A program made the position numbers and the translations under genes. Below the pieces are notes generated by a model. That model ran no database searches, was not told where the DNA came from, and saw nothing but the letters and a program-made list of their open reading frames with translations. A stretch of 64,000 nt of DNA from Variovorax sp. S12S4 (GTDB lineage: Bacteria; Pseudomonadota; Gammaproteobacteria; Burkholderiales; Burkholderiaceae_C). The stretch is from positions 3,325,001 to 3,389,000 of the forward strand of contig NZ_JALPKR020000002.1 of NCBI RefSeq assembly GCF_023195515.1, written 5' to 3'. Below are positions 19,239-29,531 of this stretch, piece after piece (the stretch's first letter is position 1; every line of letters begins with the position of its first letter).

Positions 19239-20192
19239 ATGAAATCCTTCGCTTTTGTCTTTCCGGGTCAGGGCTCGCAGGCGGTCGGCATGCTCGACGC
19301 CTGGGGCGACCATCCGGCCGTTGTCGAAACCCTGCGCGAGGCCTCCGAGGCGCTGGGCGAAGACATTGCCGCGCTGATCAAGAGCGGCCCCAAGGAAGAA
19401 CTGGCGCTCACCACCAACACCCAGCCTGTCATGCTGGTGGCCGGCGTGGCGGCTTGGCGCGCCTGGCTGGCCGAAGGCGGCGCAGCCCCTTCCGTCGTGG
19501 CGGGACATTCTCTGGGCGAATACTCCGCGCTGGTGGCGTCCGGCGTGCTCACGCTGGCGCAAGCCGCGCCGCTGGTGCGGTTTCGTGCGCGGGCCATGCA
19601 GCAGGCGGTGCCCGTCGGCACCGGCGCCATGGCCGCCGTTCTGGGCATGGAAGCTGGCAAGGTCGTGGCGGGCTGCGCGGAAGCCACCGCGTCTTTCGGC
19701 GCGGGCAGCGCCGAGATCGTCGAAGCCGTGAATTTCAACGATCCGATGCAAACCGTGATCGCAGGCAGCAAGGCGGCTGTCGACAAGGCCTGCGAGCTGC
19801 TCAAGGCCAATGGCGCCAAGCGCGCGTTGCTGTTGCCCGTGTCGGCCCCGTTCCATTCGAGCCTGATGAAGCCCGCGGCCGAAGCGCTGCGCGAAAAGCT
19901 CAGCACCATCACCCTCGCCGCGCCCCAGATTCCGGTACTCAACAATATTGACGTGGCCGTGGAAACCGATCCGGCCCGCATCCGCGAAGCCCTGGTGCGC
20001 CAGGCCGCCGGCCCGGTTCGCTGGGTTGAAAGCGTGCAGGCCTTGAAACTGCGCGGTGTAGCCGCCATCATCGAGTGCGGGCCCGGCAAGGTGCTGGCCG
20101 GAATGGTCAAGCGCATCGCCCCCGAGCTCGAAGCCGCGTCGGTGTACGACCCGGCAACGCTCGCGGACACCCGACAACTGCTCGCCGCCTGA
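19239..20192 (+). CDS. fabD: Malonyl CoA-acyl carrier protein transacylase
   Basis: Moves malonyl groups from CoA to acyl carrier protein. The 317-residue protein starts FAFVFPGQGSQAVGM, the family signature, and has the nucleophile Ser in GHSLGEYSALV near residue 89 and the catalytic His in SAPFHSSLM near 205. The ATG at 19239 was chosen because the PGQGSQ motif then lies at its usual position. It follows fabH by 52 bp and precedes fabG by 27 bp. Confidence 0.97.
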   Translation: MKSFAFVFPGQGSQAVGMLDAWGDHPAVVETLREASEALGEDIAALIKSGPKEELALTTNTQPVMLVAGVAAWRAWLAEGGAAPSVVAGHSLGEYSALVASGVLTLAQAAPLVRFRARAMQQAVPVGTGAMAAVLGMEAGKVVAGCAEATASFGAGSAEIVEAVNFNDPMQTVIAGSKAAVDKACELLKANGAKRALLLPVSAPFHSSLMKPAAEALREKLSTITLAAPQIPVLNNIDVAVETDPARIREALVRQAAGPVRWVESVQALKLRGVAAIIECGPGKVLAGMVKRIAPELEAASVYDPATLADTRQLLAA

Positions 20193-20219
20193 ACGGCGAA
20201 AGGCCCGGACACTTCTTTT

Positions 20220-21306
<1,087 letters not shown>

Positions 21307-21402
21307 TCGGGCCGGCTGCAACTGCGACGGCCGGCGGCGCTTCTTTCAAGCACCGTACGCGCCGCCAGCAGCTGTTCAGCGCTTCCAGAAAGGTTTGCCG
21401 GC

Positions 21403-22647
21403 ATGACCAAACGCCGCGTCGTCGTGACCGGACTCGGTTGCATCGCTCCTGTCGGAAACACCGCAACCGAGTCCTGGGCCAACCTGTTGGCCGGGAAGTC
21501 GGGCATTGCGAACATCACCGCATTCGATGCAAGCGCCTTCGCCTGCAAGTTCGCAGGTGAGGTGAAGGGTTTCGACATCACCCAATACATCTCGGAGAAA
21601 GAAGCGCGCCACATGGACCGCTTCATTCATCTGGGGCTTGCCGCCGCCATCCAGGCGGTGCAGGACAGCGGACTGCCGACCGGCGAAGCGCTGTCGTACG
21701 AAGAAGCCGTGCGCATCGGCTGCAATATCGGCTCCGGCATTGGCGGCCTGCCGATGATCGAAGAGACGCATGGCGAATACGCCAGCCGCGGCCCGCGCCG
21801 CATTTCGCCGTTCTTCGTGCCGGCTTCGATCATCAACATGATCTCGGGCCACGTGTCGATCAAGTACGGCTTCAAGGGCCCGAACATTGCCGTGGTCACC
21901 GCCTGCACCACCGGCCTGCACGCCATCGGCACCTCGGCGCGCATGATCGAATACGGCGATGCCGACGTCATGATCGCGGGCGGCGCCGAGTCGACCATTT
22001 CTCCGCTCGGCATCGGCGGCTTTACCGCGCCGCGTGCACTGAGCACGCGCAACGACGATCCCGCCGCGGCCTCGCGTCCGTGGGACAAGGACCGCGACGG
22101 TTTCGTGCTGGGCGAGGGCGCCGGCGTGCTGGTGCTCGAAGAGTACAAACACGCCAAGGCGCGCGGCGCCAAGATCTACGCGGAAGTGGCGGGCTTCGGC
22201 CTGACCGGCGACGCGTACCACATGACGGCGCCCGACGTCGACGGCCCGAGCCGCTCGATGGCCATGGCGCTCGCCAATGCGGGCGTGAATGCGGACCAGG
22301 TGCAGTACCTGAATGCCCATGGCACTTCCACGCAGATCGGCGACCTCAACGAGACCAATGCGGTCAAGAGGACTTTCGGCGATCACGCGAAGAAGCTGGT
22401 CGTGAACTCGACCAAGTCGATGACCGGCCACTTGCTGGGCGGTGCCGGTGGCATCGAGTCGGTGTTCACGGTGCTCGCACTGCATCACCAGAAGAGCCCG
22501 CCGACCATCAACATCTTCAACCAGGACCCGGAGTGCGACCTCGACTACTGCGCCAATACGGCGCGCGATCTCAAGATCGATGTCGCGGTCAAGAACAACT
22601 TCGGCTTCGGCGGCACCAACGGCACGCTGGTGTTCAAGCGCGCTTGA
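21403..22647 (+). CDS. fabF: Beta-ketoacyl-ACP synthase II
   Basis: Condensing enzyme of fatty-acid elongation, 414 residues. Catalytic Cys in VTACTTGLHAIG near residue 166, the first His in NAHGTSTQIGD near 306, and the Lys/His pair in NSTKSMTGHLLGGAGG near 337-343. The C-terminal NNFGFGGTNGTLVFKR is the family ending. It starts 96 bp after acpP and closes the fab cluster. Confidence 0.97.
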   Translation: MTKRRVVVTGLGCIAPVGNTATESWANLLAGKSGIANITAFDASAFACKFAGEVKGFDITQYISEKEARHMDRFIHLGLAAAIQAVQDSGLPTGEALSYEEAVRIGCNIGSGIGGLPMIEETHGEYASRGPRRISPFFVPASIINMISGHVSIKYGFKGPNIAVVTACTTGLHAIGTSARMIEYGDADVMIAGGAESTISPLGIGGFTAPRALSTRNDDPAAASRPWDKDRDGFVLGEGAGVLVLEEYKHAKARGAKIYAEVAGFGLTGDAYHMTAPDVDGPSRSMAMALANAGVNADQVQYLNAHGTSTQIGDLNETNAVKRTFGDHAKKLVVNSTKSMTGHLLGGAGGIESVFTVLALHHQKSPPTINIFNQDPECDLDYCANTARDLKIDVAVKNNFGFGGTNGTLVFKRA

Positions 22648-22660
22648 GCGTTGCTCTTTC

Positions 22661-23143
22661 ATGCACAGCGCACCGTCGGTGACCTATCCGGTGGGGCGCT
22701 CGCGCGGCGCAACCCGGATACTGATTGCCACCTGGGCCCTGGGCGCCTGCTGTGCAGGCCTCTCTTGCTATCTCTTCGATAGTGCCGGATGGCGCCAACT
22801 GCTCCTGGTTCTGAGTGTTCTGTTCGCCGGCATCGCGGCCGCGCTCGGCCTGCGAAGCGACGGCGCTGGCGTGTTGCACTTCGACGGGCTCCATTGGACC
22901 CTGACGGGTACCGACCGGGGCCGCGCCGTTCATGCCGCGCAGGCTTCCGTGGCGCTCGATCTTCAATCGCTGCTGCTGGTCCGACTGACCGAGCCAGGCC
23001 GCGCCGCGCGTTGGATATGGATTGAACAGCGCGCCCAGCCTGAGCGCTGGCGCGATTTGCGCCGTGCGGTATATTCGCGCCCCCCGTCCGCCTCGCCTGC
23101 CGCAGAGCCTTGGCGGGCGACCGTGCCGGCCGACGCGCCCTGA
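22661..23143 (+). CDS. YgfX/CptA-like small membrane protein
   Basis: A 160-residue protein with two predicted membrane helices (about 19-38 and 44-62), then a soluble part with GLHWTLTG, LLLVRLT and a C-terminal QRAQPERWRDLRRAVYSR. The order of two helices, a beta-rich domain and a WRDLRR end matches the YgfX (CptA) family of E. coli, where it sits beside sdhE and was described as an inhibitor of cell division and cytoskeleton assembly. Here it sits 13 bp after fabF and 9 bp before rpoE, and sdhE is elsewhere in the window. Function is therefore open; the family call is by eye. Confidence 0.6.
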   Translation: MHSAPSVTYPVGRSRGATRILIATWALGACCAGLSCYLFDSAGWRQLLLVLSVLFAGIAAALGLRSDGAGVLHFDGLHWTLTGTDRGRAVHAAQASVALDLQSLLLVRLTEPGRAARWIWIEQRAQPERWRDLRRAVYSRPPSASPAAEPWRATVPADAP

Positions 23144-23152
23144 ACCTCCCCG

Positions 23153-23827
23153 ATGACCACTTCTCCGCCGCCAGTGCCACCGGACTCCGGCTTGACCGAT
23201 GTGTCCGTCGAGGCGCCGCGCCCGGGTGAGGTCGATCTCCAGCTCGTCCAGCGCACGGTGGCGGGCGACCAGAAGGCGTTCGAGCTGCTGGTCATCAAAT
23301 ACCAGCGCCGGATCGAGCGCCTGATCGGGCGCATGGTGCGCGATGTCGACCTGGTCGAAGATATCGCGCAGGAAACCTTTATTCGGGCCTATCGGGCGCT
23401 TCACCAGTTCCGTGGCGACGCCCAGTTCTACACCTGGCTTTACCGGATTGCGGTCAACACCGCCAAGAAGGCGCTGGTCGACATGAAGCGCGACCCCACC
23501 ATCTCCGAAAGCGCCTTGCGGCCGTCTTCTGACGAAGACGATGAAACTTACCGCCCCGGAAACGAACCAATCAGCGACGAAACCCCCGAATCGGTGCTGG
23601 CGGCAAACGAAATCGCCAGCGTGGTCGAAGCGGCCATGGAAGCATTGCCTGCCGAACTGCGGCAGGCAGTCACCCTTCGCGAGATCGAGGGCATGAGTTA
23701 CGAAGAGATTGCCGAGGTCATGGATTGCCCTATCGGCACGGTGCGTTCGCGTATTTTCCGGGCGCGCGAGGCCATTTCGGCCAGGGTCAAACCGCTGCTG
23801 GACAACCAGTCGGGCAAGCGTTGGTAG
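23153..23827 (+). CDS. rpoE: RNA polymerase sigma-E factor
   Basis: ECF sigma factor for envelope stress (RpoE/AlgU). The 224-residue protein has a somewhat long N-terminus, then region 2 (about 60-125) with DLVEDIAQETFIRAYRALHQ and FYTWLYRIAVNTAKK, and region 4 with LREIEGMSYEEIAEVMDCPI near 180 and GTVRSRIFRAREA. It is followed by its membrane anti-sigma factor, an RseB-type protein and a periplasmic protease, the complete regulated-proteolysis module. Confidence 0.96.
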   Translation: MTTSPPPVPPDSGLTDVSVEAPRPGEVDLQLVQRTVAGDQKAFELLVIKYQRRIERLIGRMVRDVDLVEDIAQETFIRAYRALHQFRGDAQFYTWLYRIAVNTAKKALVDMKRDPTISESALRPSSDEDDETYRPGNEPISDETPESVLAANEIASVVEAAMEALPAELRQAVTLREIEGMSYEEIAEVMDCPIGTVRSRIFRAREAISARVKPLLDNQSGKRW

Positions 23828-23844
23828 GTAAGCAGGTGAATGAA

Positions 23845-24510
23845 ATGAATCAGACGATGACGGCTCGTGAACAGGTGTCCGCACTGGCGGACGGTCATTT
23901 GCAGGGCGACGACTTCGCGCGGGCCATCGAAGCCGTCTGCGCCGAAGACGATGCGCGCGCTGCCTGGCGCTCCTATCACCTCGTGGGCGATGTTCTGCGC
24001 TCGGGTGCCCATGCGCCTTGCAGCGACAGCAACGCGTTCCTGACCCGGTTCCAGCAGCGCCTTGCGGCTGAGCCCGTGGTTGCAACCCCGATCCTGGCGC
24101 CGGTAACGGCCACCAAGGTGGTCACGCTGCAGCGCAGGGCCGATGCCGCCAACGAGCCGGTGTTCCGCTGGAAGCTGGTGGCCGGCGCCGCGTCGCTGGT
24201 GGCCGTGGCCGCCATCAGCTGGACATTGGTGGGCAACGGAGCGGGTTTCCCGTCTTCCGGGGCGCAGATTGCGGCCCAGCAGCAACCGGCCGCCAATTCG
24301 GTACTCGCCGCTGCAGCGGTCAACAGCCAATCGCCTGCGGCCAATACCCTGACGCCGACCCGCGTGATGGTCGGTAACGGCAGCCCGCAGGTCATGCTGC
24401 GCGACCCGCGGCTCGACCAGTTGCTCGAAGCGCACCAGCAGGCCGGCGGCGCTTCGCAAATGCCTTCGGGCTTTTTGCGCAACGCGACCTTCGAGGGGCC
24501 CACGCGCTGA
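23845..24510 (+). CDS. rseA: Sigma-E anti-sigma factor RseA
   Basis: Inner-membrane protein that holds sigma-E inactive until cut by envelope proteases. The 221 residues contain the N-terminal sigma-binding domain (REQVSALADGHLQGDDFARA and AAWRSYHLVGDVLR, about 8-60), a single membrane helix (about 108-127, LVAGAASLVAVAAISWTLVG) and an Ala/Gln-rich periplasmic end. An in-frame GTG at 23836 is an alternative start; the ATG at 23845 has AGCAGG before it. It lies 17 bp after rpoE. Confidence 0.9.
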   Translation: MNQTMTAREQVSALADGHLQGDDFARAIEAVCAEDDARAAWRSYHLVGDVLRSGAHAPCSDSNAFLTRFQQRLAAEPVVATPILAPVTATKVVTLQRRADAANEPVFRWKLVAGAASLVAVAAISWTLVGNGAGFPSSGAQIAAQQQPAANSVLAAAAVNSQSPAANTLTPTRVMVGNGSPQVMLRDPRLDQLLEAHQQAGGASQMPSGFLRNATFEGPTR

Positions 24511-24530
24511 TTGCGCGCCTGTCGCTCCCA

Positions 24531-25598
24531 ATGACCGTTCAGATGCCGATCTCCGTACGCGCGTTCGCGCTGGTGTTCACTGCTTTCTGCCTTGCGCAGG
24601 TCGCGACCGCACAGACCCGTTCAGGTCCGGTGAATGCAAAGGGAGCGGCCTCGGCGCAAGCCGGTGACGCTCCGCCGGCCATGGGTGTGGTCGAGTGGCT
24701 TCAGCGCATGCACACGGGAGCCCGGCAACGCAACTACGTGGGCACTTTCGTGGTTTCGGCAGCGGGCGGCGATCTTTCGAGCGCGCGCATCTGGCATGTG
24801 CGCGACGGCGACCTGCAGATCGAACGCATCGAGGCGCTGTCGGGGCCGCCGCGCTCGACTTTCAGGCGCAACCACCACGTCATGACCTTCCTGCCCGAGG
24901 CAAAGGTCGTAAAGGTCGAAAAGCGCGAAAACCTCGACCTTTTCCCCAACCTGCCCGACAAGCCGGATTCGTCGATCGGCGACTTCTACGACGTCCGCGC
25001 CATCGGCAAGGACCGTGTGGCGGGCTTCGACGCCGATGTCGTGCAGCTGGTGCCGCACGACACCCTGCGCTTCGGCTACCGCATCTGGAGCGAGCGCCGC
25101 TCCGGTCTCGTCATCAAGCTGCAGACCGTGGACGGCGATTCCCGCGTGGTGGAGCAATCGGCGTTTTCCGAATTGCAGCTCGATGCTCCGGTCAAGGCGC
25201 AGGCCCTCGCGCAGATGATGACCAATACAAGCGGTTACCGCATCGAGAAGCTGGAGCTCGAGCGCACCAGCGCGCAAGACGAGGGCTGGGTTCTCAAGAC
25301 ACCGGTGGCCGGCTTCAAGCCGCGCAGCTTCTATCGGCGCCCGGCCGGCGGCGACAAAACAGGGCAGGACCGCACCGTTCAGTGGACTTTCTCCGATGGC
25401 CTGGCTTCGGTGTCGCTTTTCATCGAGCGCTACGATGAAAAGCGTGCACCGCGCGACGGCGTGCTGACCATTGGCGCAACCAACGCGATTCGCCGGCGGT
25501 TGCCCGAGCCGGCAAGCGACTGGTGGCTCACCGCCGTGGGCGAGGTGCCGCAGCAGACGCTCAACGCGTTTGCCCAAAGCCTCGCGCGCACGCGTTGA
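24531..25598 (+). CDS. rseB: Sigma-E regulatory protein RseB/MucB
   Basis: Periplasmic protein that binds RseA and protects it from proteolysis until misfolded or lipid-type signals appear. The 355-residue protein has a signal peptide (about 1-28, ending TAQ), then a MucB/RseB N-domain with WLQRMHTGARQRNYVGTFVV and DLQIERIEALSGPPR, and a C-terminal domain starting near 230 (WVLKTPVAGFKPRSF). It starts 20 bp after rseA. Confidence 0.92.
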   Translation: MTVQMPISVRAFALVFTAFCLAQVATAQTRSGPVNAKGAASAQAGDAPPAMGVVEWLQRMHTGARQRNYVGTFVVSAAGGDLSSARIWHVRDGDLQIERIEALSGPPRSTFRRNHHVMTFLPEAKVVKVEKRENLDLFPNLPDKPDSSIGDFYDVRAIGKDRVAGFDADVVQLVPHDTLRFGYRIWSERRSGLVIKLQTVDGDSRVVEQSAFSELQLDAPVKAQALAQMMTNTSGYRIEKLELERTSAQDEGWVLKTPVAGFKPRSFYRRPAGGDKTGQDRTVQWTFSDGLASVSLFIERYDEKRAPRDGVLTIGATNAIRRRLPEPASDWWLTAVGEVPQQTLNAFAQSLARTR

Positions 25599-25691
25599 CC
25601 CGGCGCACATGCGCAGTTGGCGCTGAACCAAGTCCGCATCACAGACTCATAGCTCTTCTTTTGGTCGCTCTGTTCTTTTGAAAGAAAACCG

Positions 25692-27191
25692 ATGATGTTC
25701 AAAGTCGAGGGACACAAGCTTCGTTCCTATCTCTTCGCATTCGGCCTGGCCTGTTCGGCCAGCGTGGGTTTCCTGCCGGTAACGTCGGCCATCGCCCAGA
25801 CGCCCCAGACACCGCAAGCGCGCGGCTTGCCCGACTTCGCCGATCTGGTCGAGCAGGTCGGGCCTGCCGTGGTCGGGATCCGCACCGTCGAGAAGGTTTC
25901 CTCTCGCAGCGGTGGCGGTGGAGAAATGGACGAGGAAATGCAGGAGTTCTTCCGGCGCTTCTTCGGACAGCCGCTGCCCGGCAATCCGCGTCCGGGCCCG
26001 CGTCCCAACCGGCCGCAGCCCCAGGAAGAAGAGCGTCCGCGCGGCGTGGGCTCGGGCTTCATCCTGACGGCGGACGGCTATGTGATGACCAATGCCCACG
26101 TCATCGAGGATGCGTCGGAGATCCTGGTCACGCTCACCGACAAGCGCGAGTTCAAGGCCAAGCTGATCGGCGCCGACAAGCGCAGCGACGTCGCGGTGGT
26201 CAAGATCGAGGCCACGGGCTTGCCCGTGGTGAAGGTTGGCGACATCTCGAAGCTGCGCGTCGGCGAATGGGTGATGGCCATCGGCTCGCCCTTCGGCCTG
26301 GAGAACACCGTCACCGCCGGCATCGTGAGCGCAAAGCAGCGCGACACCGGCGACCTGGTGCCGCTGATCCAGACCGACGTTGCCATCAACCCGGGCAATT
26401 CGGGCGGCCCGCTCATCAACCTGCGCGGCGAGGTGGTCGGCATCAACAGCCAGATTTACTCGCGCTCCGGCGGCTACATGGGCATTTCGTTCTCGATCCC
26501 GATCGACGAGGCGATCCGCGTCAGCGACCAGCTGCGCACCACCGGCCGCGTCTCGCGCGGCCTGATCGGCGTGACCATCGGTTCTGTCTCGAAGGACGTT
26601 GCCGAGTCCCTTGGCCTCGGCAAGGCGCGCGGCGCCGTGGTGAGCAGTGTGGTGCCGGGCTCGGCGGCCGACAAGGCCGGTGTGCGCGAAGGCGACATCA
26701 TCACCAAGTACGGCGAGAAGGTCATCGAAACGCCGAGCGATCTCTCGCGCTCGGTGGCCAGCACCAAGCCGGGCGTGAAGAGCACGCTGACCGTATTCCG
26801 CAACGGCAGCTCGCGTGAACTTTCGATCACCGTGGCGGAAGGCGACCCCGAGACCAAGCCAACGAGCAAGCGCCAGTCGGACCGCGAGGAGCCGCAGGCC
26901 AAGCCGTCGTCCACCGCCGGAAAGTCGATCGGCCTCGTGGTCAGCGACCTGACGGACGCGCAGAAGAAGGAGCTCAAGGCGCGCGGCGTGCGTATCGACG
27001 CGGCGACCGATGCCGCCGCGCGGGCCGGTCTTCGCGAGGGCGACGTGATTCTTTCGGTGGGCAATATCGAAGTGACGAGCGTCAAGGAATTCGAATCCGC
27101 CTTGGCCAAGGCCGACAAGAACAAGCCGCTCAGCGTGCTGTTCCGCCGCGGCGAGTGGGCGCAATATGCCCTGATCCGACCCGCACGCTGA
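25692..27191 (+). CDS. mucD: Periplasmic serine protease DegP/MucD
   Basis: HtrA-family protease and chaperone of the periplasm. The 499-residue protein has a signal peptide (about 1-37, ending AIAQ), an S1-type protease domain with His136 in TNAHVIEDA, Asp166 in KRSDVAVVK and Ser237 in NPGNSGGPLINL, then two PDZ domains (about 280-370 and 410-490). The whole triad is intact. It ends the rpoE-rseA-rseB-mucD operon and is followed by a terminator. A 93-bp gap before it may hold an extra promoter that I could not define. Confidence 0.95.
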   Translation: MMFKVEGHKLRSYLFAFGLACSASVGFLPVTSAIAQTPQTPQARGLPDFADLVEQVGPAVVGIRTVEKVSSRSGGGGEMDEEMQEFFRRFFGQPLPGNPRPGPRPNRPQPQEEERPRGVGSGFILTADGYVMTNAHVIEDASEILVTLTDKREFKAKLIGADKRSDVAVVKIEATGLPVVKVGDISKLRVGEWVMAIGSPFGLENTVTAGIVSAKQRDTGDLVPLIQTDVAINPGNSGGPLINLRGEVVGINSQIYSRSGGYMGISFSIPIDEAIRVSDQLRTTGRVSRGLIGVTIGSVSKDVAESLGLGKARGAVVSSVVPGSAADKAGVREGDIITKYGEKVIETPSDLSRSVASTKPGVKSTLTVFRNGSSRELSITVAEGDPETKPTSKRQSDREEPQAKPSSTAGKSIGLVVSDLTDAQKKELKARGVRIDAATDAAARAGLREGDVILSVGNIEVTSVKEFESALAKADKNKPLSVLFRRGEWAQYALIRPAR

Positions 27192-27210
27192 ACTGGCGCT
27201 GCCGTCAAGT

Positions 27211-27246
27211 GGCCCCACCCGACAGTCGGGTTTGGGGCCTTTTTTG
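27211..27246 (+). terminator. Rho-independent terminator after mucD
   Basis: GGCCCCA pairs with TGGGGCC around an inner CCCGA/TCGGG stem with a two-base bulge, followed by TTTTTT. It lies 20 bp after the mucD stop and closes the sigma-E operon. Confidence 0.88.
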
Positions 27247-27489
27247 AGGTGTTTGCGACGCTCGACAGCCCGGTCCAAAAAAATTTTTGGGCCGCGAAGA
27301 GTCGTCATTTTGTTTGTGTTCACTAACTTATCGATGGGCTTAGGACGGTTTTCGGTAGAATAGGAGCCCTTGGGCGGTGGGTCCATGCATAAGGAAGGTG
27401 AATTCCTTCACGATGCGAGATGTCAGACAGCAGTCCACCGCTGCTCCACAGATCGCCCACAAGTTGTTCATCGAGTGCTCCACCGATCC

Positions 27490-27498
27490 TGTGGATAA
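27490..27498 (-). promoter_or_regulatory. DnaA-box match
   Basis: TGTGGATAA is the exact complement of the consensus TTATCCACA. A weaker match (7 of 9) lies at 27442-27450. One exact 9-mer could occur by chance in a window this size, so binding is only possible. Confidence 0.3.
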
Positions 27499-27625
27499 GT
27501 TGTTTATATCTTTCATGTTGTGGACCCGCAACGACCCGTTTTGACCCTGTCCCCGGATGTACGTGCCTCCCTTTTTGCCTACAATGAAGTTCCAACTACT
27601 GCAGTTGCCATTGCTTGTTGGTTCA

Positions 27626-27656
27626 GGGCGCGTCTCCAGAAGACGCGCCCTTTTTT
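27626..27656 (+). terminator. Terminator-like hairpin in the lepA leader
   Basis: A perfect 10-bp stem GGGCGCGTCT/AGACGCGCCC with a CCAGA loop is followed by six T. It lies 55 bp before the lepA start and has no annotated gene upstream after the mucD terminator. It could end a small RNA or act as an attenuator of lepA. Confidence 0.8.
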
Positions 27657-27711
27657 CTTGCCTGTCGCACTCTGCGCACGAGCCAATTCAAGTACTTAAG
27701 CGTTCCCGTTG

Positions 27712-29523
27712 ATGAATCACATCAGAAATTTTTCGATCATTGCGCACATCGATCACGGCAAGTCGACGCTCGCCGATCGTTTGATCCAGCGTTGCGGCGG
27801 TCTTGCGGAACGCGATATGGAAGCGCAGGTGCTCGACTCGATGGACATCGAAAAAGAGCGTGGGATAACCATCAAGGCGCAGACCGCTGCGCTGCATTAC
27901 AAGGCGCTCGACGGACAGGTCTACAACCTCAATCTGATCGACACGCCGGGCCACGTCGACTTCTCTTATGAAGTGAGCCGCTCGTTGTCGGCGTGCGAAG
28001 GTGCGCTGCTCGTTGTCGATGCATCGCAAGGTGTCGAAGCGCAGACAGTGGCCAACTGCTACACCGCGCTCGACCTCGGTGTGGAAGTGGTGCCGGTGCT
28101 CAACAAGATGGACTTGCCGAACGCGGACCCCGACAACGCGCGCAAGGAAGTCGAAGACGTGATCGGCATCGACGCGACCGATGCGATTCCGTGTTCCGCC
28201 AAGACAGGTCTCGGCATCGAGGAGATCCTCGAAGCCATCGTGCACAAGATGCCGCCGCCGCGCGGCAACCCCGACGGCCCGCTGCGCGCGATGATCGTCG
28301 ACAGCTGGTTCGATCCGTACGTGGGCGTGGTCATGCTGGTGCGCGTGGTGGACGGCCGGCTCGTCAAGGGCGAGCGCATCAAGATGATGGCGTCCGGCGC
28401 GATGTACAACGCCGACAACATCGGCGTCTTCACGCCGGCCAACGAACCGCGCGCATCGCTCGAGGCGGGCGAGGTGGGCTACATCATCGCGGGCATCAAG
28501 GAGCTGCAGGCCGCCAAGGTCGGCGACACCGTGACGCTCATCAAGCCGGGCACGGGCGGCGCGGCCGCCACCGCCACCGAGGCGCTGCCGGGCTTCAAGG
28601 AAATCCAGCCGCAGGTGTTTGCCGGCCTCTACCCGACCGAAGCCAGCGAGTACGACTCGCTGCGCGACGCGCTGGAAAAACTCAAGCTCAACGACTCGTC
28701 GCTGCGCTACGAGCCCGAGGTGAGCCAGGCACTGGGCTTCGGCTTCCGCTGCGGCTTCCTGGGCCTGCTGCACATGGAAATCGTGCAGGAGCGGCTCGAG
28801 CGCGAGTTCGACCAGGACCTGATCACCACCGCGCCGAGCGTGGTGTACCAGGTGGTGCGCAACGACGGCGAAGTCATCATGGTCGAGAACCCGTCCAAGA
28901 TGCCCGACGTCGGCAAGATGAGCGAGATTCGCGAGCCGATCGTCACCGTGCACCTCTACATGCCGCAGGAATACGTGGGCGCGGTGATGACGCTGGCCAA
29001 CCAGAAGCGCGGCGTGCAGATGAACATGGCCTACCACGGCCGCCAGGTCATGCTGACCTACGAAATGCCGCTCGGCGAAATCGTGCTCGACTTCTTCGAC
29101 AAGCTGAAGTCGGTGAGCCGCGGCTACGCCTCCATGGACTACGAGTTCAAGGAGTACCGCGCGTCCGACGTGGTCAAGGTCGACATCCTGCTGAACGGCG
29201 AGAAGGTCGACGCGCTGTCCATCATCGTGCACCGCACCCAGTCGCAGTACCGCGGCCGGGCGGTGGTGTCGAAGATGCGCGAGATCATTTCGCGCCAGAT
29301 GTTCGACGTTGCCATCCAGGCGGCCATCGGGGTGAACATCATTGCGCGTGAGACAATCAAGGCGCTGCGCAAGAACGTTCTTGCCAAGTGCTACGGCGGC
29401 GACATCACCCGCAAGAAAAAGCTGCTCGAGAAGCAGAAAGCGGGCAAGAAAAGAATGAAGCAGATCGGCTCCGTCGAGGTCCCGCAAGAGGCCTTCCTCG
29501 CGATTCTGCAAGTCGAAGACTGA
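27712..29523 (+). CDS. lepA: Elongation factor 4 (LepA), back-translocating GTPase
   Basis: Ribosome-bound GTPase that acts on stalled or mis-translocated ribosomes. The 603-residue protein begins [18 protein letters not shown] (G1), has [12 protein letters not shown] (G3) near 77 and NKMDLPNAD (G4) near 132, and the LepA-specific C-terminal domain with [17 protein letters not shown] near 570. The ATG at 27712 overlaps the stop of a short upstream frame (TGATG) and lacks a clear ribosome site. It is followed 8 bp later by lepB, the usual order. Confidence 0.97.
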   Translation: MNHIRNFSIIAHIDHGKSTLADRLIQRCGGLAERDMEAQVLDSMDIEKERGITIKAQTAALHYKALDGQVYNLNLIDTPGHVDFSYEVSRSLSACEGALLVVDASQGVEAQTVANCYTALDLGVEVVPVLNKMDLPNADPDNARKEVEDVIGIDATDAIPCSAKTGLGIEEILEAIVHKMPPPRGNPDGPLRAMIVDSWFDPYVGVVMLVRVVDGRLVKGERIKMMASGAMYNADNIGVFTPANEPRASLEAGEVGYIIAGIKELQAAKVGDTVTLIKPGTGGAAATATEALPGFKEIQPQVFAGLYPTEASEYDSLRDALEKLKLNDSSLRYEPEVSQALGFGFRCGFLGLLHMEIVQERLEREFDQDLITTAPSVVYQVVRNDGEVIMVENPSKMPDVGKMSEIREPIVTVHLYMPQEYVGAVMTLANQKRGVQMNMAYHGRQVMLTYEMPLGEIVLDFFDKLKSVSRGYASMDYEFKEYRASDVVKVDILLNGEKVDALSIIVHRTQSQYRGRAVVSKMREIISRQMFDVAIQAAIGVNIIARETIKALRKNVLAKCYGGDITRKKKLLEKQKAGKKRMKQIGSVEVPQEAFLAILQVED

Positions 29524-29531
29524 TCTCAAAA

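Larger units (their letters stand above)
27247..27711. other. Gene-poor leader region upstream of lepA
   Basis: 465 bp with no recognised gene. It holds an inverted repeat GGTCCAAAAA/TTTTTGGGCC at 27272-27293, a perfect DnaA-box match at 27490-27498, a possible -10 TACAAT at 27580-27585, a strong terminator-like hairpin at 27626-27656, and an unlisted 42-codon frame (27584-27712) ending on the lepA start. A+T content is clearly higher than in the flanks. These parts suggest a regulatory leader or a small RNA gene, but none is proven. Confidence 0.55.

Noticed and set aside
22768..22782. CTATC/GATAG hairpin inside the YgfX-like gene as a repeat insertion
   Set aside because: Only 5-bp arms within a coding region that reads sensibly; chance is a fair explanation.
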